A DNA stretch of 64,000 nt from Pseudomonas fluorescens (GCF_902497775.2 NZ_OZ024668.1:1697826-1761825), one strand, 5' to 3'. Shown: positions 1 through 9,681, counted from the first letter of the stretch. Program-made: numbers and translations. The notes: generated by a model from the letters alone, not told the origin.

Positions 1-1008
1 AAAGTCCAGGCCGAGTACGGCCATTTCGCGGTCGACGCTCTGGTGGTCCCATTTGGTGTCGCCGGCTTGCTTGACGCCGTTGAAGCGCAGGCCGAACTTG
101 CCGTCCTCACCAAAGCGCCGACCGATGTCGACGGCGCCGCCGACCTGGTTGTCGGAGGCGTAGCTGCCGGTGAACTCGGTGATCGGCGTGTCGCTGGCGC
201 GCTTGGGCACCACGTTGATACCGCCGCCGACGCTGCCTCGCGGCGAGATGCCGTTGATCAGTTGGCTGGGGCCTTTGATGATGTCGACGCGGTCGGCCAT
301 TTCCATGTCGATGGAATAGGTCGGCAGGATACCGTACAGGCCGTTGTAGGCCACATCGCTGTTGAACAGGCTGAAGCCGCGAATGGTGAACTGCTCGAAG
401 CGTCCACCGGCGGGGTTGGTGGCGCGCACCGACGGGTCGCTGGCGATCAGGTCGCCGAGGGTCCGCGCCTGCTGGCCCTTGATCGCCTCGCTGGTGTAGG
501 TGGTCATGCTGAAGGGCGTTTCCATGAAGTCCCGCGAGCCCAGCAGGCCTTGCGACCCTCGACGCGCGACCTGGCCACCGGCATAGCGCTGGCCATCGTC
601 GTCGCCGCCGCTGTGGGCGCCGAGGATGCTGGTCGGGGCGATTTCCAAGGCGTCGCCACTTTGCGCAGCCGGCACCAGGGTATAGGCGCCCGCCGCCACC
701 GGTTGCAGTTGCAGGCCAGAGCCCTGCAGCAGCCGGGCAAACCCTTCATCAACGCTGAAACTGCCGTTCAAACCAGCACTGCGCCGGCCATTGACCAGGG
801 CCGGGTCCACCGACAGGCTGACCCCGGCCTGGGCGGCAAAACGGGTCAGCGCCGTGCCCAGGTCGCCAGCCGCAACCTGGTAGCTGCGGCTGGCGCTGTC
901 GGCCAGCGCCGCGAGCGGGGCCAACGACGCAAGGCCCAGCATCAGGCACAGGGAAGGGGACGAAAACGAAGACGCCAGGCGCGTTCGGTGGCGTGTCAGT
1001 GCGGGCAT
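1..1008 (-). CDS. TonB-dependent siderophore receptor, 3' end off the window
   Basis: An open frame of 336 codons runs from ATG at 1008 to the left edge without a stop, so the C-terminal barrel is missing. It would import a ferric siderophore across the outer membrane using TonB energy. After a signal peptide ending near LAALA there is a secretin/TonB short N-terminal (STN) domain (SYQVAAGDLGTALTRFA, residues ~44-60), then the plug domain with the hallmark DRVDIIKGPSQLINGISPRG and GGGINVVPKR. The STN domain means it could also signal to an anti-sigma factor, but no sigma/anti-sigma pair is visible on this side. A GAGAG stretch before the ATG could be the ribosome site. The substrate cannot be told from this part. 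Confidence 0.93.
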   Translation of the reverse strand, partial: MPALTRHRTRLASSFSSPSLCLMLGLASLAPLAALADSASRSYQVAAGDLGTALTRFAAQAGVSLSVDPALVNGRRSAGLNGSFSVDEGFARLLQGSGLQLQPVAAGAYTLVPAAQSGDALEIAPTSILGAHSGGDDDGQRYAGGQVARRGSQGLLGSRDFMETPFSMTTYTSEAIKGQQARTLGDLIASDPSVRATNPAGGRFEQFTIRGFSLFNSDVAYNGLYGILPTYSIDMEMADRVDIIKGPSQLINGISPRGSVGGGINVVPKRASDTPITEFTGSYASDNQVGGAVDIGRRFGEDGKFGLRFNGVKQAGDTKWDHQSVDREMAVLGLDF

Positions 1009-1120
1009 TGTTGCGCTCTCTTTTGGGTTCACATGCCCTTGATGACAAGCGAGCGAACAAAAGGGGACAGAGGTTTTCGCAAATAATGCCACGCATGACT
1101 ATGGCAGGTCTGCTCGCTGT

Positions 1121-2248
1121 TCAGGCCTCGGTGTACGGGGCGTAGTCCAGGTAGCCCTTGGCGCCGCCACCGTAGTAGGTGTCGCGGTCCGGGGTGGTCA
1201 ACGGCCAACCGTTCTTCAGCCGGGCGACCAGGTCGGGGTTGGCGATGAACGGCTGGCCAAAGCCCGCCAGGTCGATCAAGCCGGCGTCCACCAGGTCCTG
1301 GGCACGCTCCAGGGTCATGTCACCGGCCAGGATCAGCGCGGTCTGGCCCAGTTGCGCCTTGCAGTGCGCCAGCAGCTCACGCAGTGCCTGTTCCTGGGCC
1401 ACGGCGCCTTCGCTGGCAAGGAAGAAGTGGGTCTGGTCCATCACATGCACATAGGCGATGTCGCGTTCACCCATGCCGGCGCAGAGGGCCGAGTAGGTCT
1501 GGTCGATTTGTGGGTAGATCGGCATGTCGAACAGTTGACCGTAGGGCGAGATGCGGATGCCGACCTTGTCGGCGCCGATGCGGTTGACCACCGCATCGAC
1601 CACTTCAAAGACGAAGCGCAGACGGTTTTCCAGGGTGTCGGCGGCGTAACGGTCGCTGCGGTCGTTGACCAGCGGATTAAGGAACTGCTCGATCAGATAA
1701 CCGTTGGCGCCGTGGATTTCCACGCCGTCGAAGCCTGCGGCAATCGCATTGGCTGCGGCCTGGGCGAAGTCCGCAACCACCCGGCCGACTTCTTCGGTGC
1801 TCAACGGGCGCGGGGTCGAGGTCGGGACAAAGCCTGGCTCGCCGCTGTCGGTGTAGCCGAAGGCAATCGCGCCCTGGGCGACCTTGCTGGTGGCGCTGAC
1901 CGGGGCCTGGCCATCGAGCTGGATCGAGGTGTGCGACACCCGGCCGACATGCCACAGCTGGGCGAAGATCTTGCCGCCGACGCTGTGCACCGAGTCGGTT
2001 ACCAGCTTCCAGCCCTGGACCTGCTGTTCGTTGAAGATGCCCGGGTTGAACAGGTAACCCTGGCCTTCGCGGGAGATGGGCGTGCCTTCGGAGACGATCA
2101 AACCGGCGGTGCCGCGCTGGGTGTAATGCAGGGCAATCTGTTCGGTGGCGATGTCTTCAGGGGCGCGCGAGCGGGTCATCGGCGCCATGACGAAACGGTT
2201 GCTCAGCTGCAGTGGGCCGAGGTCATAGGGGGCAAACAGGTCATTCAT
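1121..2248 (-). CDS. Old Yellow Enzyme family alkene/xenobiotic reductase
   Basis: 375 residues, full length for an FMN-dependent Old Yellow Enzyme (NemA/XenB/OPR-like). These use NAD(P)H to reduce electron-poor alkenes, nitro-esters or quinones in the cytosol. Family landmarks are NRFVMAPMTRSRA (~17-29), AQLWHVGRVSH (~96-106), VEIHGANGYLIEQFLNPLVN (~176-195; the H and N that bind substrate) and the C-terminal GFGQPFIANPDL phosphate-binding region. It is divergent from a LysR gene starting at 2388, the usual arrangement for a regulator and its target. The physiological substrate is unknown. Confidence 0.92.
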   Translation of the reverse strand: MNDLFAPYDLGPLQLSNRFVMAPMTRSRAPEDIATEQIALHYTQRGTAGLIVSEGTPISREGQGYLFNPGIFNEQQVQGWKLVTDSVHSVGGKIFAQLWHVGRVSHTSIQLDGQAPVSATSKVAQGAIAFGYTDSGEPGFVPTSTPRPLSTEEVGRVVADFAQAAANAIAAGFDGVEIHGANGYLIEQFLNPLVNDRSDRYAADTLENRLRFVFEVVDAVVNRIGADKVGIRISPYGQLFDMPIYPQIDQTYSALCAGMGERDIAYVHVMDQTHFFLASEGAVAQEQALRELLAHCKAQLGQTALILAGDMTLERAQDLVDAGLIDLAGFGQPFIANPDLVARLKNGWPLTTPDRDTYYGGGAKGYLDYAPYTEA

Positions 2249-2326
2249 AAGTGGGGCCTCTCAGTGGAATGGCGCCATCCTAGAATTTTGCGAAAATAGC
2301 CACAATCAAGGCTAAAGGCAAAACAC

Positions 2327-2345
2327 TATTGCTGCAGCGGCAATA
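2327..2345. promoter_or_regulatory. Inverted repeat, likely LysR-type operator
   Basis: TATTGC and GCAATA form a perfect dyad with a 7-base spacer in the 139-bp gap between the reductase and the LysR gene. This ATTGC-N7-GCAAT form fits the T-N11-A pattern of LysR sites. A TATACT at 2354-2359 could be the regulator's own -10, so the site would also suit autorepression. Confidence 0.55.
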
Positions 2346-2387
2346 TGAGCGCCTATACTGGGCGGATTTCCCGTTCAGGAGCTGGCC

Positions 2388-3317
2388 ATGCACCTTAAAG
2401 CCCACCGCTTTTTCGCCATGGTGGCGGTGACCGGCAGCTTCTCGGCCACCGCCCGGCACTTTCAGGTGCCGGCCTCGTCGGTGTCGCGCTTTATCGCGGC
2501 ACTTGAGCGCGAGGTCGGGCAGCAGTTGCTGTACCGCAACACCCGCGCGGTCAAGCTGACCGAGGCCGGCGAGCGTTATTACCTGCAGATTCGCGAAGTG
2601 CTGGAGCTGCTGGATGCCGCCGACGAATCGATCAGCGGCAAGGCCGGCGACATTCGCGGCCTGGTGCGAGTCAACGCGCCGGTGGCCTTCGCCCACCTGC
2701 ACATCGTCCGGCTGCTCAATGGCTTGCATGAGCAGTACCCGGAACTGACCGTGGAACTGACGGCCACCGATGCCTATATCGACCCGGTGCAGGAGGGCGC
2801 CGACATCACCTTCCGTGTCGGCCATCTGCAGGATTCGGGGCTGATCGGGCGGCAGATCTGCACCCAGCGTTATGTGCTGTGCGCAAGCCCCGACTACCTC
2901 GACAAACATGGCCAGCCAACGTCCGCGCAGGACCTGCGCCAGCACTGTTGCCTGGTCTACAAGGGCACCGGCGGGGCGCAGCGCTGGCACTTGCGCCGCC
3001 CAGGTAGCGATATCGTCGAGGTGGTTGATGTGCACGGACCGCTGCGCAGCAACAATGCCCAGGTGCTGGTAGAGGCGGCCCTGGCCGGACGGGGCATCGT
3101 GTTCTTTCCGTCCTGGCTGTTCAGCAAGCAGAGCTTTACCAGCAAGGCCCTGGTGCAGTTGCTGCCGGACTGGCAAGGCGCGGTGGAGGCGACGCCCAGC
3201 CAGATCCACCTGTTGTCCCCGGAAAACCGCCTGCGTTCGCAGAAGGTGCGGCGGGTATGGGACTACTTTCTCGACGCCATCGGCACGCCGCCGTATTGGG
3301 ATGATCTGGGCGCTTGA
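2388..3317 (+). CDS. LysR-family transcriptional regulator
   Basis: 309 residues with an N-terminal winged helix-turn-helix (HRFFAMVAVTGSFSATARHF, ~4-23) and a periplasmic-binding-protein-like effector domain. The start has a good ribosome site (CAGGAG, 7 bases before ATG). It is divergent from the Old Yellow Enzyme gene and probably controls it. The gene ends one base before the stop of the convergent DUF1176 gene. Confidence 0.95.
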   Translation: MHLKAHRFFAMVAVTGSFSATARHFQVPASSVSRFIAALEREVGQQLLYRNTRAVKLTEAGERYYLQIREVLELLDAADESISGKAGDIRGLVRVNAPVAFAHLHIVRLLNGLHEQYPELTVELTATDAYIDPVQEGADITFRVGHLQDSGLIGRQICTQRYVLCASPDYLDKHGQPTSAQDLRQHCCLVYKGTGGAQRWHLRRPGSDIVEVVDVHGPLRSNNAQVLVEAALAGRGIVFFPSWLFSKQSFTSKALVQLLPDWQGAVEATPSQIHLLSPENRLRSQKVRRVWDYFLDAIGTPPYWDDLGA

Positions 3318-3318
3318 C

Positions 3319-4347
3319 TCAACCCTTGGCGCGCCAGGTCACCGGCCAGTATTCCTCGTTGATGCTCTCGCAGTGCCACATCTGCCGGTAATCCTTGAGT
3401 TGCATGGCCGCCCCGTCGTATTGCCAGATCGAGCTTTCGCCGCAGTCCTTGCCGCTGTCGCGGCGCATTTTCAACTGGCCGCTGACCGGGTTGAAATCGA
3501 TGTTCCCGTACAGGTCCAAGGTGAACGGTACCCCGGCAGGCGCGTTGAGCGCTAACGGGATCGCCTCATAGGGCTGGCTGCGTGAAACGCGATAGAAGAT
3601 GTGCTGGCAGCCATCGTCGGCACAGTCATAGCGCAGGCGTACCAGGGCATGGTTCGGGTCCAGGGGGTAAACATCAGGCTGGACTTGCCAGCTTTCATTG
3701 GGGCCCTGGCTCAGCTCTTGCTGGCTACGCGCAATCGCGACATTGCCGATGACCTGTTGCTCGGCGTCGCTCAAGGCCGGCGCCAGGGTAAAGCGTGGCA
3801 GTTTGGGAATGGCCGGGGCGGGTGGCACGCGGCTGTCCGGCTGGTAGCCAGGGCGCACCAAGGCACTGGGGTGGCCGATGCGACCCTGCACCGAATCCAT
3901 CAGCAACAGGGTGGCGCTCAAGCCCTGCAGCGATACCCGGCGTTCGCCAAAGTTGCTGTTGGAGCTCAGGGTGTCGCTGTTGCGCAGCTCGCGCAGCTTC
4001 TCAATGGCGGCGTCGCCCTCAAGGTAATAGTACTCACGCCCCTTCGAGCCGTATTTCCATTGTTCGGTGGGGCGGCCATCGAGGTGAAACTCGTAACGCA
4101 GGGCGACGTCGTCGTAGCTGATCACGCTGACCCGGGTGCTGCCCTTGGCGCCGGCTTCGCGCACGATGTACAGGCCCATCCCCGGGTTGTCGGTGCTGCC
4201 CGACACCGCGGTGCAGCGGCGGGTGTTGTCGCAGGCCACCCGCCAGTCCTGGAACACCCGGGTCAGGGGCACCGGTTCCGCGGTTGCGGCCTGGCTCAGG
4301 ACGGGGGTTAGAGTAAGGGCCAGCCAGGTCCATCTTGCTGAAAACAT
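3319..4347 (-). CDS. DUF1176 family exported protein
   Basis: 342 residues from ATG 4347. The open frame extends further upstream, but that part is low-complexity shadow sequence, while MFSARWTWLALTLTPVLSQA is a proper signal peptide. The mature start (FQDWRVACDNTRRCTA) and the C-terminal GKDCGESSIWQYDG are typical of DUF1176 proteins, which are exported and of unknown function. The paired cysteines suggest a disulfide in the periplasm. Confidence 0.85.
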   Translation of the reverse strand: MFSARWTWLALTLTPVLSQAATAEPVPLTRVFQDWRVACDNTRRCTAVSGSTDNPGMGLYIVREAGAKGSTRVSVISYDDVALRYEFHLDGRPTEQWKYGSKGREYYYLEGDAAIEKLRELRNSDTLSSNSNFGERRVSLQGLSATLLLMDSVQGRIGHPSALVRPGYQPDSRVPPAPAIPKLPRFTLAPALSDAEQQVIGNVAIARSQQELSQGPNESWQVQPDVYPLDPNHALVRLRYDCADDGCQHIFYRVSRSQPYEAIPLALNAPAGVPFTLDLYGNIDFNPVSGQLKMRRDSGKDCGESSIWQYDGAAMQLKDYRQMWHCESINEEYWPVTWRAKG

Positions 4348-4403
4348 CGTGGGTTGATCCTGCGGTGTCGATGAAGGGCGGCATGATCGCACCTTGGTGT
4401 TAG

Positions 4404-4574
4404 TCTGGCAGCTACTTTGCGGTGCGCCGGGTTGGCCTGGGCGTGACCCTCGCCGATAGCCCGGCGATGCGCTTGTACAAGGCCCATGGCTTCCTGCCAG
4501 TTGGCGCTCCGGAGCCACTGCGAGAGAGTTCCAGCCTGATGTCGCAGGGGATGCAGCGACAGCTGAGCGCCTAG
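4404..4574 (+). pseudogene. 3' remnant of a GNAT acetyltransferase gene
   Basis: Read on the plus strand, the frame ending at TAG 4572-4574 gives VGLGVTLADSPAMRLYKAHG followed by FLPVGAPEPL, which resembles the acetyl-CoA-binding end of GNAT enzymes (xxPAxRLYxxxGF). The frame is closed by a stop at 4401 and has no start, so only about 56 codons survive. It lies antisense in the gap between two minus-strand genes and its stop overlaps the stop of the GFA gene. Confidence 0.55.
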
Positions 4575-4963
4575 TCCTCGAAGCGCCCCGACGGGTCGCG
4601 ATCTTTTTCGTAGTGGTGGCTGAGCGGGAAGGGCGGTAGCCAGGATTCGCGGCGGATGGTCCAGCTTTCGTAGGTGGGCGTGAGCAGGTTTGGGTCATCC
4701 AGTGAGCCGAGGTTCAGTTCGATTTCATCGCCTGAGCGGGCGAACACCGACGAACCGCAACGGGGGCAAAAATAGCGCCCGGCGTAGTCACGGGTTTCGC
4801 CCTCGATGCTGACCGCGTCTTCGGGGAAAATCGCCGAGGCGTGGAACAGTGCGCCGTGGTGCTTGCGACAGTCCAGGCAGTGACACAGGCCGACCCGGTA
4901 GGGGCGTCCCGAGGCTGCAAAGCGCACGTTGGCGCACAGGCAACCGCCGGTGAAATGGTCCAT
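4571..4963 (-). CDS. GFA-family zinc protein
   Basis: 130 residues of the glutathione-dependent formaldehyde-activating (GFA, Mss4-like) fold. Zinc ligands are visible as CLCANV (~8-13), CHCLDC (~27-32) and FCPRCG (~70-75). Members bind zinc, but most, like this one, have no proven substrate, and the link to formaldehyde is by family name only. A GGAGCTCC sequence lies just before the ATG. Confidence 0.88.
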   Translation of the reverse strand: MDHFTGGCLCANVRFAASGRPYRVGLCHCLDCRKHHGALFHASAIFPEDAVSIEGETRDYAGRYFCPRCGSSVFARSGDEIELNLGSLDDPNLLTPTYESWTIRRESWLPPFPLSHHYEKDRDPSGRFED

Positions 4964-4995
4964 GGTGGAGCTCCTCTTGTGTGTTCATGGCAGGG

Positions 4996-5082
4996 TGTGG
5001 GAGCGACGGTGCGACGCCTCGACTTGCCCCGCGATGCGATGTGGCTGAAAGCAGGTCATCGCGAGGCAAGCTCACTCCTCCA
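4996..5082. repeat. REP-like inverted pair
   Basis: Two degenerate Pseudomonas REP units in opposite orientation: GGGAGCGACGG...CTTGCCCCGCGATG at 4998-5035 and CATCGCGAGGCAAGCTCACTCC at 5057-5078. They lie between the GFA gene and the attH-like gene. Confidence 0.6.
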
Positions 5083-5085
5083 ACG

Positions 5086-6150
5086 TCAGTACCCGGTCAT
5101 TTCCAGGTAGCCCTTGCCGCTCACGCTTCCACTCAAACGCACTGGCCCTTCCCAGTACGCAAAACGCGTAGACATCCACGCTTTTGCCTCCAGGGCATCG
5201 ACCTGTACATCCACGCCATGCTCCGGCACTTGCACACGCCAGCGGGTTGGCACCTTGCGGCCGTTGTCCTGCTTGCTCCAGGCCAGCTCCTGGAGCTGGA
5301 TCTGTTCACCCTGCAATGCCTGGGCGCTACCCTCGGCGCTGATCCAGGTACCTGCGCGGTAGGGCGCGCCTTGGGCCTCGCGCACGCGAAACAGCATCAG
5401 TTTGGCGCCGCTGTCCAGGTGCAGGGAGAACCAGTCCCAACCCGACTGCCCGGCCGCCAGGGGCTGGCTGCTCCATTCGCGGTCGAGCCAGGCGTTGCCG
5501 GTAACCGCCACGCGCTGGCCGTTGCGTTCGACCTCGCCGCTGACCTGGTAGAACGGCTGGCTGTAATAGTACGACGCCTGGCCCTTGCCGGACTTTTCGC
5601 TGTAGCCCTGGGCGCCATGCAGCACCAGCGGGCCGCTGCTGACCAGGTTCAGGGTGTAGCCGAAGCCCTTGCCGTTGGCGGTCATTTGCAGGCGGCCGAT
5701 GTCGTCGCTGCCTTGCAACGCCCAATCGTTGATCCAGGCGCGAAACGGCTGGGCTTTCACGCCCGCCTGGCCGATGCCGCCGCGCGCCAGGGTTTCGGCG
5801 GATTGATGGCCGCCGGGGCCGGTGAGCGCGGCATGGCCCATCCACAGGTTGGGGCTGTTCCAGCCGGTGGTTTCCGGGCCGGGGCGCAAGGCCGAACGGA
5901 ACAAGGTCCACTGCGCGCCCCAGTCACGGCCTTGGCTGTCGGTAAGGTTGGCGGTGACGTACCACCACTCGATGCGAAAGCCGGTGTGGGCAGCGTGGTC
6001 GAGGGGGAACAGCAACGGATGATTGCGCGCCACCTGGCTGAAGGCCGCGGCGTCCTGACCCAGCCCGGCAAAGCTTTTGGGCGTTGGCGCAGGCTGGTCA
6101 CAACCGCTCAGCAGCAACAGGCCGATCCACAGGCAGAGGTCAGGTTTCAT
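5086..6150 (-). CDS. Lipocalin-like lipoprotein of an AttEFGH-type system (AttH-like)
   Basis: 354 residues. ATG 6150 is preferred over an in-frame TTG six bases earlier. The N-terminus [17 protein letters not shown] ends in a lipobox, so it should be a membrane-anchored lipoprotein. The body resembles the AttH/CrtC (hydroxyneurosporene synthase-like, lipocalin-like) family: PLDHAAHTGFRIEWWYVTAN (~46-65), WLDREWSSQPL and GWDWFSLHLDSG. It overlaps the 3' end of the permease gene by 11 bp, so the two are translated together. AttH partners act with AttE/F/G; what they transport is not established. Confidence 0.85.
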   Translation of the reverse strand: MKPDLCLWIGLLLLSGCDQPAPTPKSFAGLGQDAAAFSQVARNHPLLFPLDHAAHTGFRIEWWYVTANLTDSQGRDWGAQWTLFRSALRPGPETTGWNSPNLWMGHAALTGPGGHQSAETLARGGIGQAGVKAQPFRAWINDWALQGSDDIGRLQMTANGKGFGYTLNLVSSGPLVLHGAQGYSEKSGKGQASYYYSQPFYQVSGEVERNGQRVAVTGNAWLDREWSSQPLAAGQSGWDWFSLHLDSGAKLMLFRVREAQGAPYRAGTWISAEGSAQALQGEQIQLQELAWSKQDNGRKVPTRWRVQVPEHGVDVQVDALEAKAWMSTRFAYWEGPVRLSGSVSGKGYLEMTGY

Positions 6151-8593
6151 CGGCAAATTGCCTCAACAGCTCGCTGGGCTGGCGCCGCGCCAGTTGCCAC
6201 AACGGCCAGGCGCTGGCCAGCAGGCTGGTCAGCAGACCGAGCGCTGCCAGTTGCAGCAGTTGTACGGCAAACACATGCAGTGGCAGGCGCCAGCCGAAAG
6301 CCTGGACATTGACCACTGCCACCAGGCACCAGGCCAGCAACAGCCCCAAGGGGATTGCCAGCAGCACGGTCAGGCTGCTCAGCATCAGGGTTTGGCCCAG
6401 CGACAACCAGGCAAGCTGTGTGCGCCGAACGCCCAGGGCCCAGAGCGGCGCCAACTGGCCCAGGCGACTCTGGCTCAAGGTCAGCAGGCTGATCAACAGG
6501 GCGATGCCCGCGACGCCCAGGGTCAGGCTGTTGAGCGCCGTGGTGGCGGCAAAGGTACGGTTGAAAATCTCGGTAGACCAGCGCTTCAAGGTGGCTTGCT
6601 CGACCACGCGGCTGTCGTCCAGGGTGAAGTGCTGTTGCAGTTGCGCCTTGAGCGCGGCAATGCGCTCGGGTGCAAGGTTCAGGCTGATGTTGCTCAGCGT
6701 CGCCTGCGGCACGTGCTCGCGCAGCCAGCCGGCATTGACCAGCAGGTGGCCCTTGGGGTTGCCATAGTCGGCATAGATGCCGACGACGGTCAGGGTTTGA
6801 TGGGCTACCTGCAGGGGATCGCCCAGGTGCAGGCGCAGGCGCCGGGCCAGTTGCTCGCTGAGCATGACTGCGTGACCACTGGCCAGTTGCGTCCAGGCCT
6901 GCGGGCTTTGTTCCAGCAATGGCCAGCGCGCGAGGTAGGCGGGGTGATCGATGATGCCCTGGACCTGCACGGGCCACTGCTGCACGCGTATTTCTGCACG
7001 CCAGCTGGGCAGCAGGGCAGTGATTGACGGTTGTCGGGCGAGCCATTCGCTGATCTGCAGGGCCTGCGTCGTACCTTGCGGTGTGAGGTAAAGGTCGGCA
7101 GAAAGGCGCTGATCGAGCCAGCCGCTGAAGGTCTTGCGAAAGCCCTCGGTCATGCTGCCCACGCCAACGCTGGCGGCCAATGCCAACAGCAGCGCCATCA
7201 GCGCCAGGCTCAGCGCCGGGAGCTGCTGGCGGCTGTCGGCGACAAACCACTGCGCCAGCGGCCCGCGACACAGCGGCGCCAACCAGGCCAGCGCGGCATC
7301 GAGCAGGGCAGGGAGCAGTAACGCTGCCGCCAACAGCAGCGTCGCCAGCAGGATAAAGGCGCTGGTCAAGCTGTTGCCCCATTGCCAGCAACCCAGCGCT
7401 ACCAGCAGCAAGACTGCAGCGGCCAGTGCCTGGCGGCGCAACCAGGGCCCTTGGGCCATGCGCCAGGCGTGCGGCTGGGCCAGGGCCAGCAGCGGCAAGC
7501 GGGCGGCGCGCAGCACGCTGCTGGCACCGGCGAGCAAGGCGCCGAGCACGCTCACCACAATGCCTGCCAGCCACCACCAGGCCGGCAGGCTCAGTTGCCC
7601 GGCAACCTGGGCACCGTACAGGCCACGCAGGCTGGCGGCGACATCGGGCAGCAGCAGGGCGGCCAGCCCATAGCCGCTGGCAACCCCGGCCAGGCCGCCA
7701 AGTACGGCGAAAACACCCAGCTCCAGCGCCAAGCCAGTCAACAGGGTGGGCAAGCTGATGCCACAGGCGCGCAGGTTGCGAATCAGGCCGCGGCGCTGTT
7801 CGAGGGCCAGGCCAATGGCGGCGTGGGCGATGAACAGCCCGACGACGAAGGCCAGCAGGCCCAGCGCCGTGAGGTTGAGGTGAAAACTGTCGGTCAGGCG
7901 CTGAAGGTCGCCGTCGTCGCTGGGTGTTTGCAGGGTCAGGCGCTCGGCGATGTCTGCCGGCAGAGGCCTGGCCTGTTCGCTCAACAGCAATCGCGACAGT
8001 TGTCCGGGTGCTTGCAGCAACGCTTGCGCGTGGCCGATATCCACCACGATCACCCCCGGTGCCAACTGCGGCTGGACAACCAGCGGCGGCAATACCTGGC
8101 CGTCACTGCTGATCGCTTGCCCGTCGGCATCCAGCCGCAGTTGCCGCAGGGTATCGGGGCCGATCCAGGCTTGTCCGGGCGTGCCGATGAATGCCTGCAG
8201 GTCGAACCCCTGCAGAGGAGTACCGGCGACGGTCATTGCCGCTGGCAGGCTCAGCGGCTCGATACCGATCAGCCGTACTGTCAGCGGCTGCTCCCCGGCA
8301 AAGCGCAAGCGACCTTCCAGCACCGGCGACAGCTGCCAGCCGAGCGTGCGCAGTTGCAGGTACAGCGTTTGCGCGAAGCGCTCACCGCTGCGCGCCACCA
8401 GCTGCGCTTGCGCCGGCCCGGCCAGCACGGCGCTGGCGCGGGCGTAGTCGGCCCGGGCCTGGCTGTTGAGCGCCTGCACTCCGGTCCATAGCGCGGTGGC
8501 CAGCCACAAGCCGGTAAAGATGCTGAAAAACTGCAAGCGATGCCGCCGCCAGTGGCTCAGCAGCGCCTGCAGGGTAATCAGCAGCGGGCTCAT
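6140..8593 (-). CDS. Large ABC transporter permease, FtsX/MacB type (AttFG-like)
   Basis: 817 residues from ATG 8593, which overlaps the ATPase stop by one base; a longer upstream frame exists but would run into the ATPase gene. Transmembrane segments are at the N-terminus ([18 protein letters not shown]), a central block (~260-460) and a C-terminal FtsX-type block ([19 protein letters not shown] onward, ~690-810). Two FtsX domains in one chain with extracytoplasmic regions match LolC/MacB-like exporters that move lipids or lipoproteins rather than small solutes. It would pair with the adjacent ATPase and lipocalin-like lipoprotein. Confidence 0.88.
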   Translation of the reverse strand: MSPLLITLQALLSHWRRHRLQFFSIFTGLWLATALWTGVQALNSQARADYARASAVLAGPAQAQLVARSGERFAQTLYLQLRTLGWQLSPVLEGRLRFAGEQPLTVRLIGIEPLSLPAAMTVAGTPLQGFDLQAFIGTPGQAWIGPDTLRQLRLDADGQAISSDGQVLPPLVVQPQLAPGVIVVDIGHAQALLQAPGQLSRLLLSEQARPLPADIAERLTLQTPSDDGDLQRLTDSFHLNLTALGLLAFVVGLFIAHAAIGLALEQRRGLIRNLRACGISLPTLLTGLALELGVFAVLGGLAGVASGYGLAALLLPDVAASLRGLYGAQVAGQLSLPAWWWLAGIVVSVLGALLAGASSVLRAARLPLLALAQPHAWRMAQGPWLRRQALAAAVLLLVALGCWQWGNSLTSAFILLATLLLAAALLLPALLDAALAWLAPLCRGPLAQWFVADSRQQLPALSLALMALLLALAASVGVGSMTEGFRKTFSGWLDQRLSADLYLTPQGTTQALQISEWLARQPSITALLPSWRAEIRVQQWPVQVQGIIDHPAYLARWPLLEQSPQAWTQLASGHAVMLSEQLARRLRLHLGDPLQVAHQTLTVVGIYADYGNPKGHLLVNAGWLREHVPQATLSNISLNLAPERIAALKAQLQQHFTLDDSRVVEQATLKRWSTEIFNRTFAATTALNSLTLGVAGIALLISLLTLSQSRLGQLAPLWALGVRRTQLAWLSLGQTLMLSSLTVLLAIPLGLLLAWCLVAVVNVQAFGWRLPLHVFAVQLLQLAALGLLTSLLASAWPLWQLARRQPSELLRQFADET

Positions 8594-9258
8594 CAGCGCG
8601 CCTCGACCTGCACACGCCCGGCGTGCAGGACGCAGCACTGCTCAAGGCGCGCCGCCAGGCGAGGGCTGTGGGTCACCATCAACAGGCTGCTGCCAGCCTC
8701 GGCGACCAGTTGCAGCATCAGCGACAGCACCTCATCGCTGCTGCGCTCGTCGAGGCTGCCGGTGGGCTCATCAGCCAGCACCAGCGCCGGGCGGGCGGCC
8801 AGCGCCCGGCCGATGGCGACCCGCTGCTGCTGGCCACCGGAGAGTTGCTCCGGGTAGCGCTGCAACAGGCTGGCCAGCCCCAGGCGAGTTGCCAGGTAGT
8901 CCAGCCACTGGCGGTCAAGCCGCGCCGCCAGCCTGGCCTGAAAGGCAAGGTTGGCCGCCACATCGAGGCTGCTGATCAGGTTGTACTGCTGGAACACCAG
9001 GCCGATGCCTTCCCGGCGCCAGCGCGCCAGGGCCGATTCCGAATGACTGTCGAGGGGCTGGCCATCAATGAGGATGCGCCCGCTGTCGGCGCGATCAAGG
9101 CCGGCGACCAGGTGCAGCAGGGTGCTTTTACCGCTGCCGGACTCACCCATCAACGCCAGGCTGCTGCCTTGGGCCAGGCGCAAGTCGACGCCTTGCAGCA
9201 CCGGTAGCGGGCCTTGGGCGGTGCTGAAAGACTTGTGCAGTTGTTCGACGACCAGCAT
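8593..9258 (-). CDS. ABC transporter ATP-binding protein (AttE/LolD-like)
   Basis: 221 residues, typical of LolD/MacB-class ATPases. Visible are Walker [10 protein letters not shown] (~38-46), the signature [15 protein letters not shown] (~139-153), and Walker [14 protein letters not shown] (~159-171). It is first in a three-gene cluster with the permease (1-bp overlap) and the AttH-like lipoprotein. The Q-loop and D-loop look intact, so it should be active. Confidence 0.94.
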   Translation of the reverse strand: MLVVEQLHKSFSTAQGPLPVLQGVDLRLAQGSSLALMGESGSGKSTLLHLVAGLDRADSGRILIDGQPLDSHSESALARWRREGIGLVFQQYNLISSLDVAANLAFQARLAARLDRQWLDYLATRLGLASLLQRYPEQLSGGQQQRVAIGRALAARPALVLADEPTGSLDERSSDEVLSLMLQLVAEAGSSLLMVTHSPRLAARLEQCCVLHAGRVQVEAR

Positions 9259-9329
9259 TGGGCGGGTATTCCTTGCAAGCGCGGACCTGGGTACAGGAAT
9301 AGCAGTGTTGTCAGGCTTTGCACGAATAT

Positions 9330-9357
9330 GGATCGCGGCGCAAGCCCGCCCCTACAG
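9330..9357. repeat. REP element
   Basis: Single REP unit (GATCGCGGCGCAAGCCCGCC then CCTACAG) in the 166-bp gap upstream of the attE-like gene. No other gene-like content is seen in that gap. Confidence 0.55.
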
Positions 9358-9424
9358 TACCGCGAGTGGCCATATGCAGGCGTTCTCGTGCACCATATAG
9401 CTGATTTTCAGGCGAGCGTTGAGC

Positions 9425-9655
9425 ATGAAACATGAACTCTGGATGGAGCCGGACGACTGTCAAACCTTCTGCCAGGCTGGGCCTGGCGGTGACAGTGCGC
9501 GGGCGCTGTTGGGCCCTGAAGCAAGGCTGGTGTGGGTAGTCGATGCTGAGAGTCATTTCGATGCAATGAGCCAATACTATGCGTACATGGACTGGGGAGA
9601 GTACCGAAGCGACTTTCCGGCGTATGACAAGACCCCCTCCACCCCGCTTGGCTAG
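9425..9655 (+). CDS. Small hypothetical protein
   Basis: 76 residues from ATG 9425 (a TTG two codons earlier is the alternative). Acidic and aromatic, with ending YAYMDWGEYRSDFPAYDKTP. There is no signal peptide or membrane segment and no known domain was recognised. Codon use fits the surrounding genome, so it may be real, but support is limited. Confidence 0.5.
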   Translation: MKHELWMEPDDCQTFCQAGPGGDSARALLGPEARLVWVVDAESHFDAMSQYYAYMDWGEYRSDFPAYDKTPSTPLG

Positions 9656-9681
9656 CGGCCGGTACGCGGGTGGGCGTATCG

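Noticed and set aside
4348..4698. N-terminal extension of the DUF1176 protein
   Set aside because: The extra 117 residues are Arg/Ser/Thr-rich shadow sequence, placed before a good signal peptide that starts at 4347.
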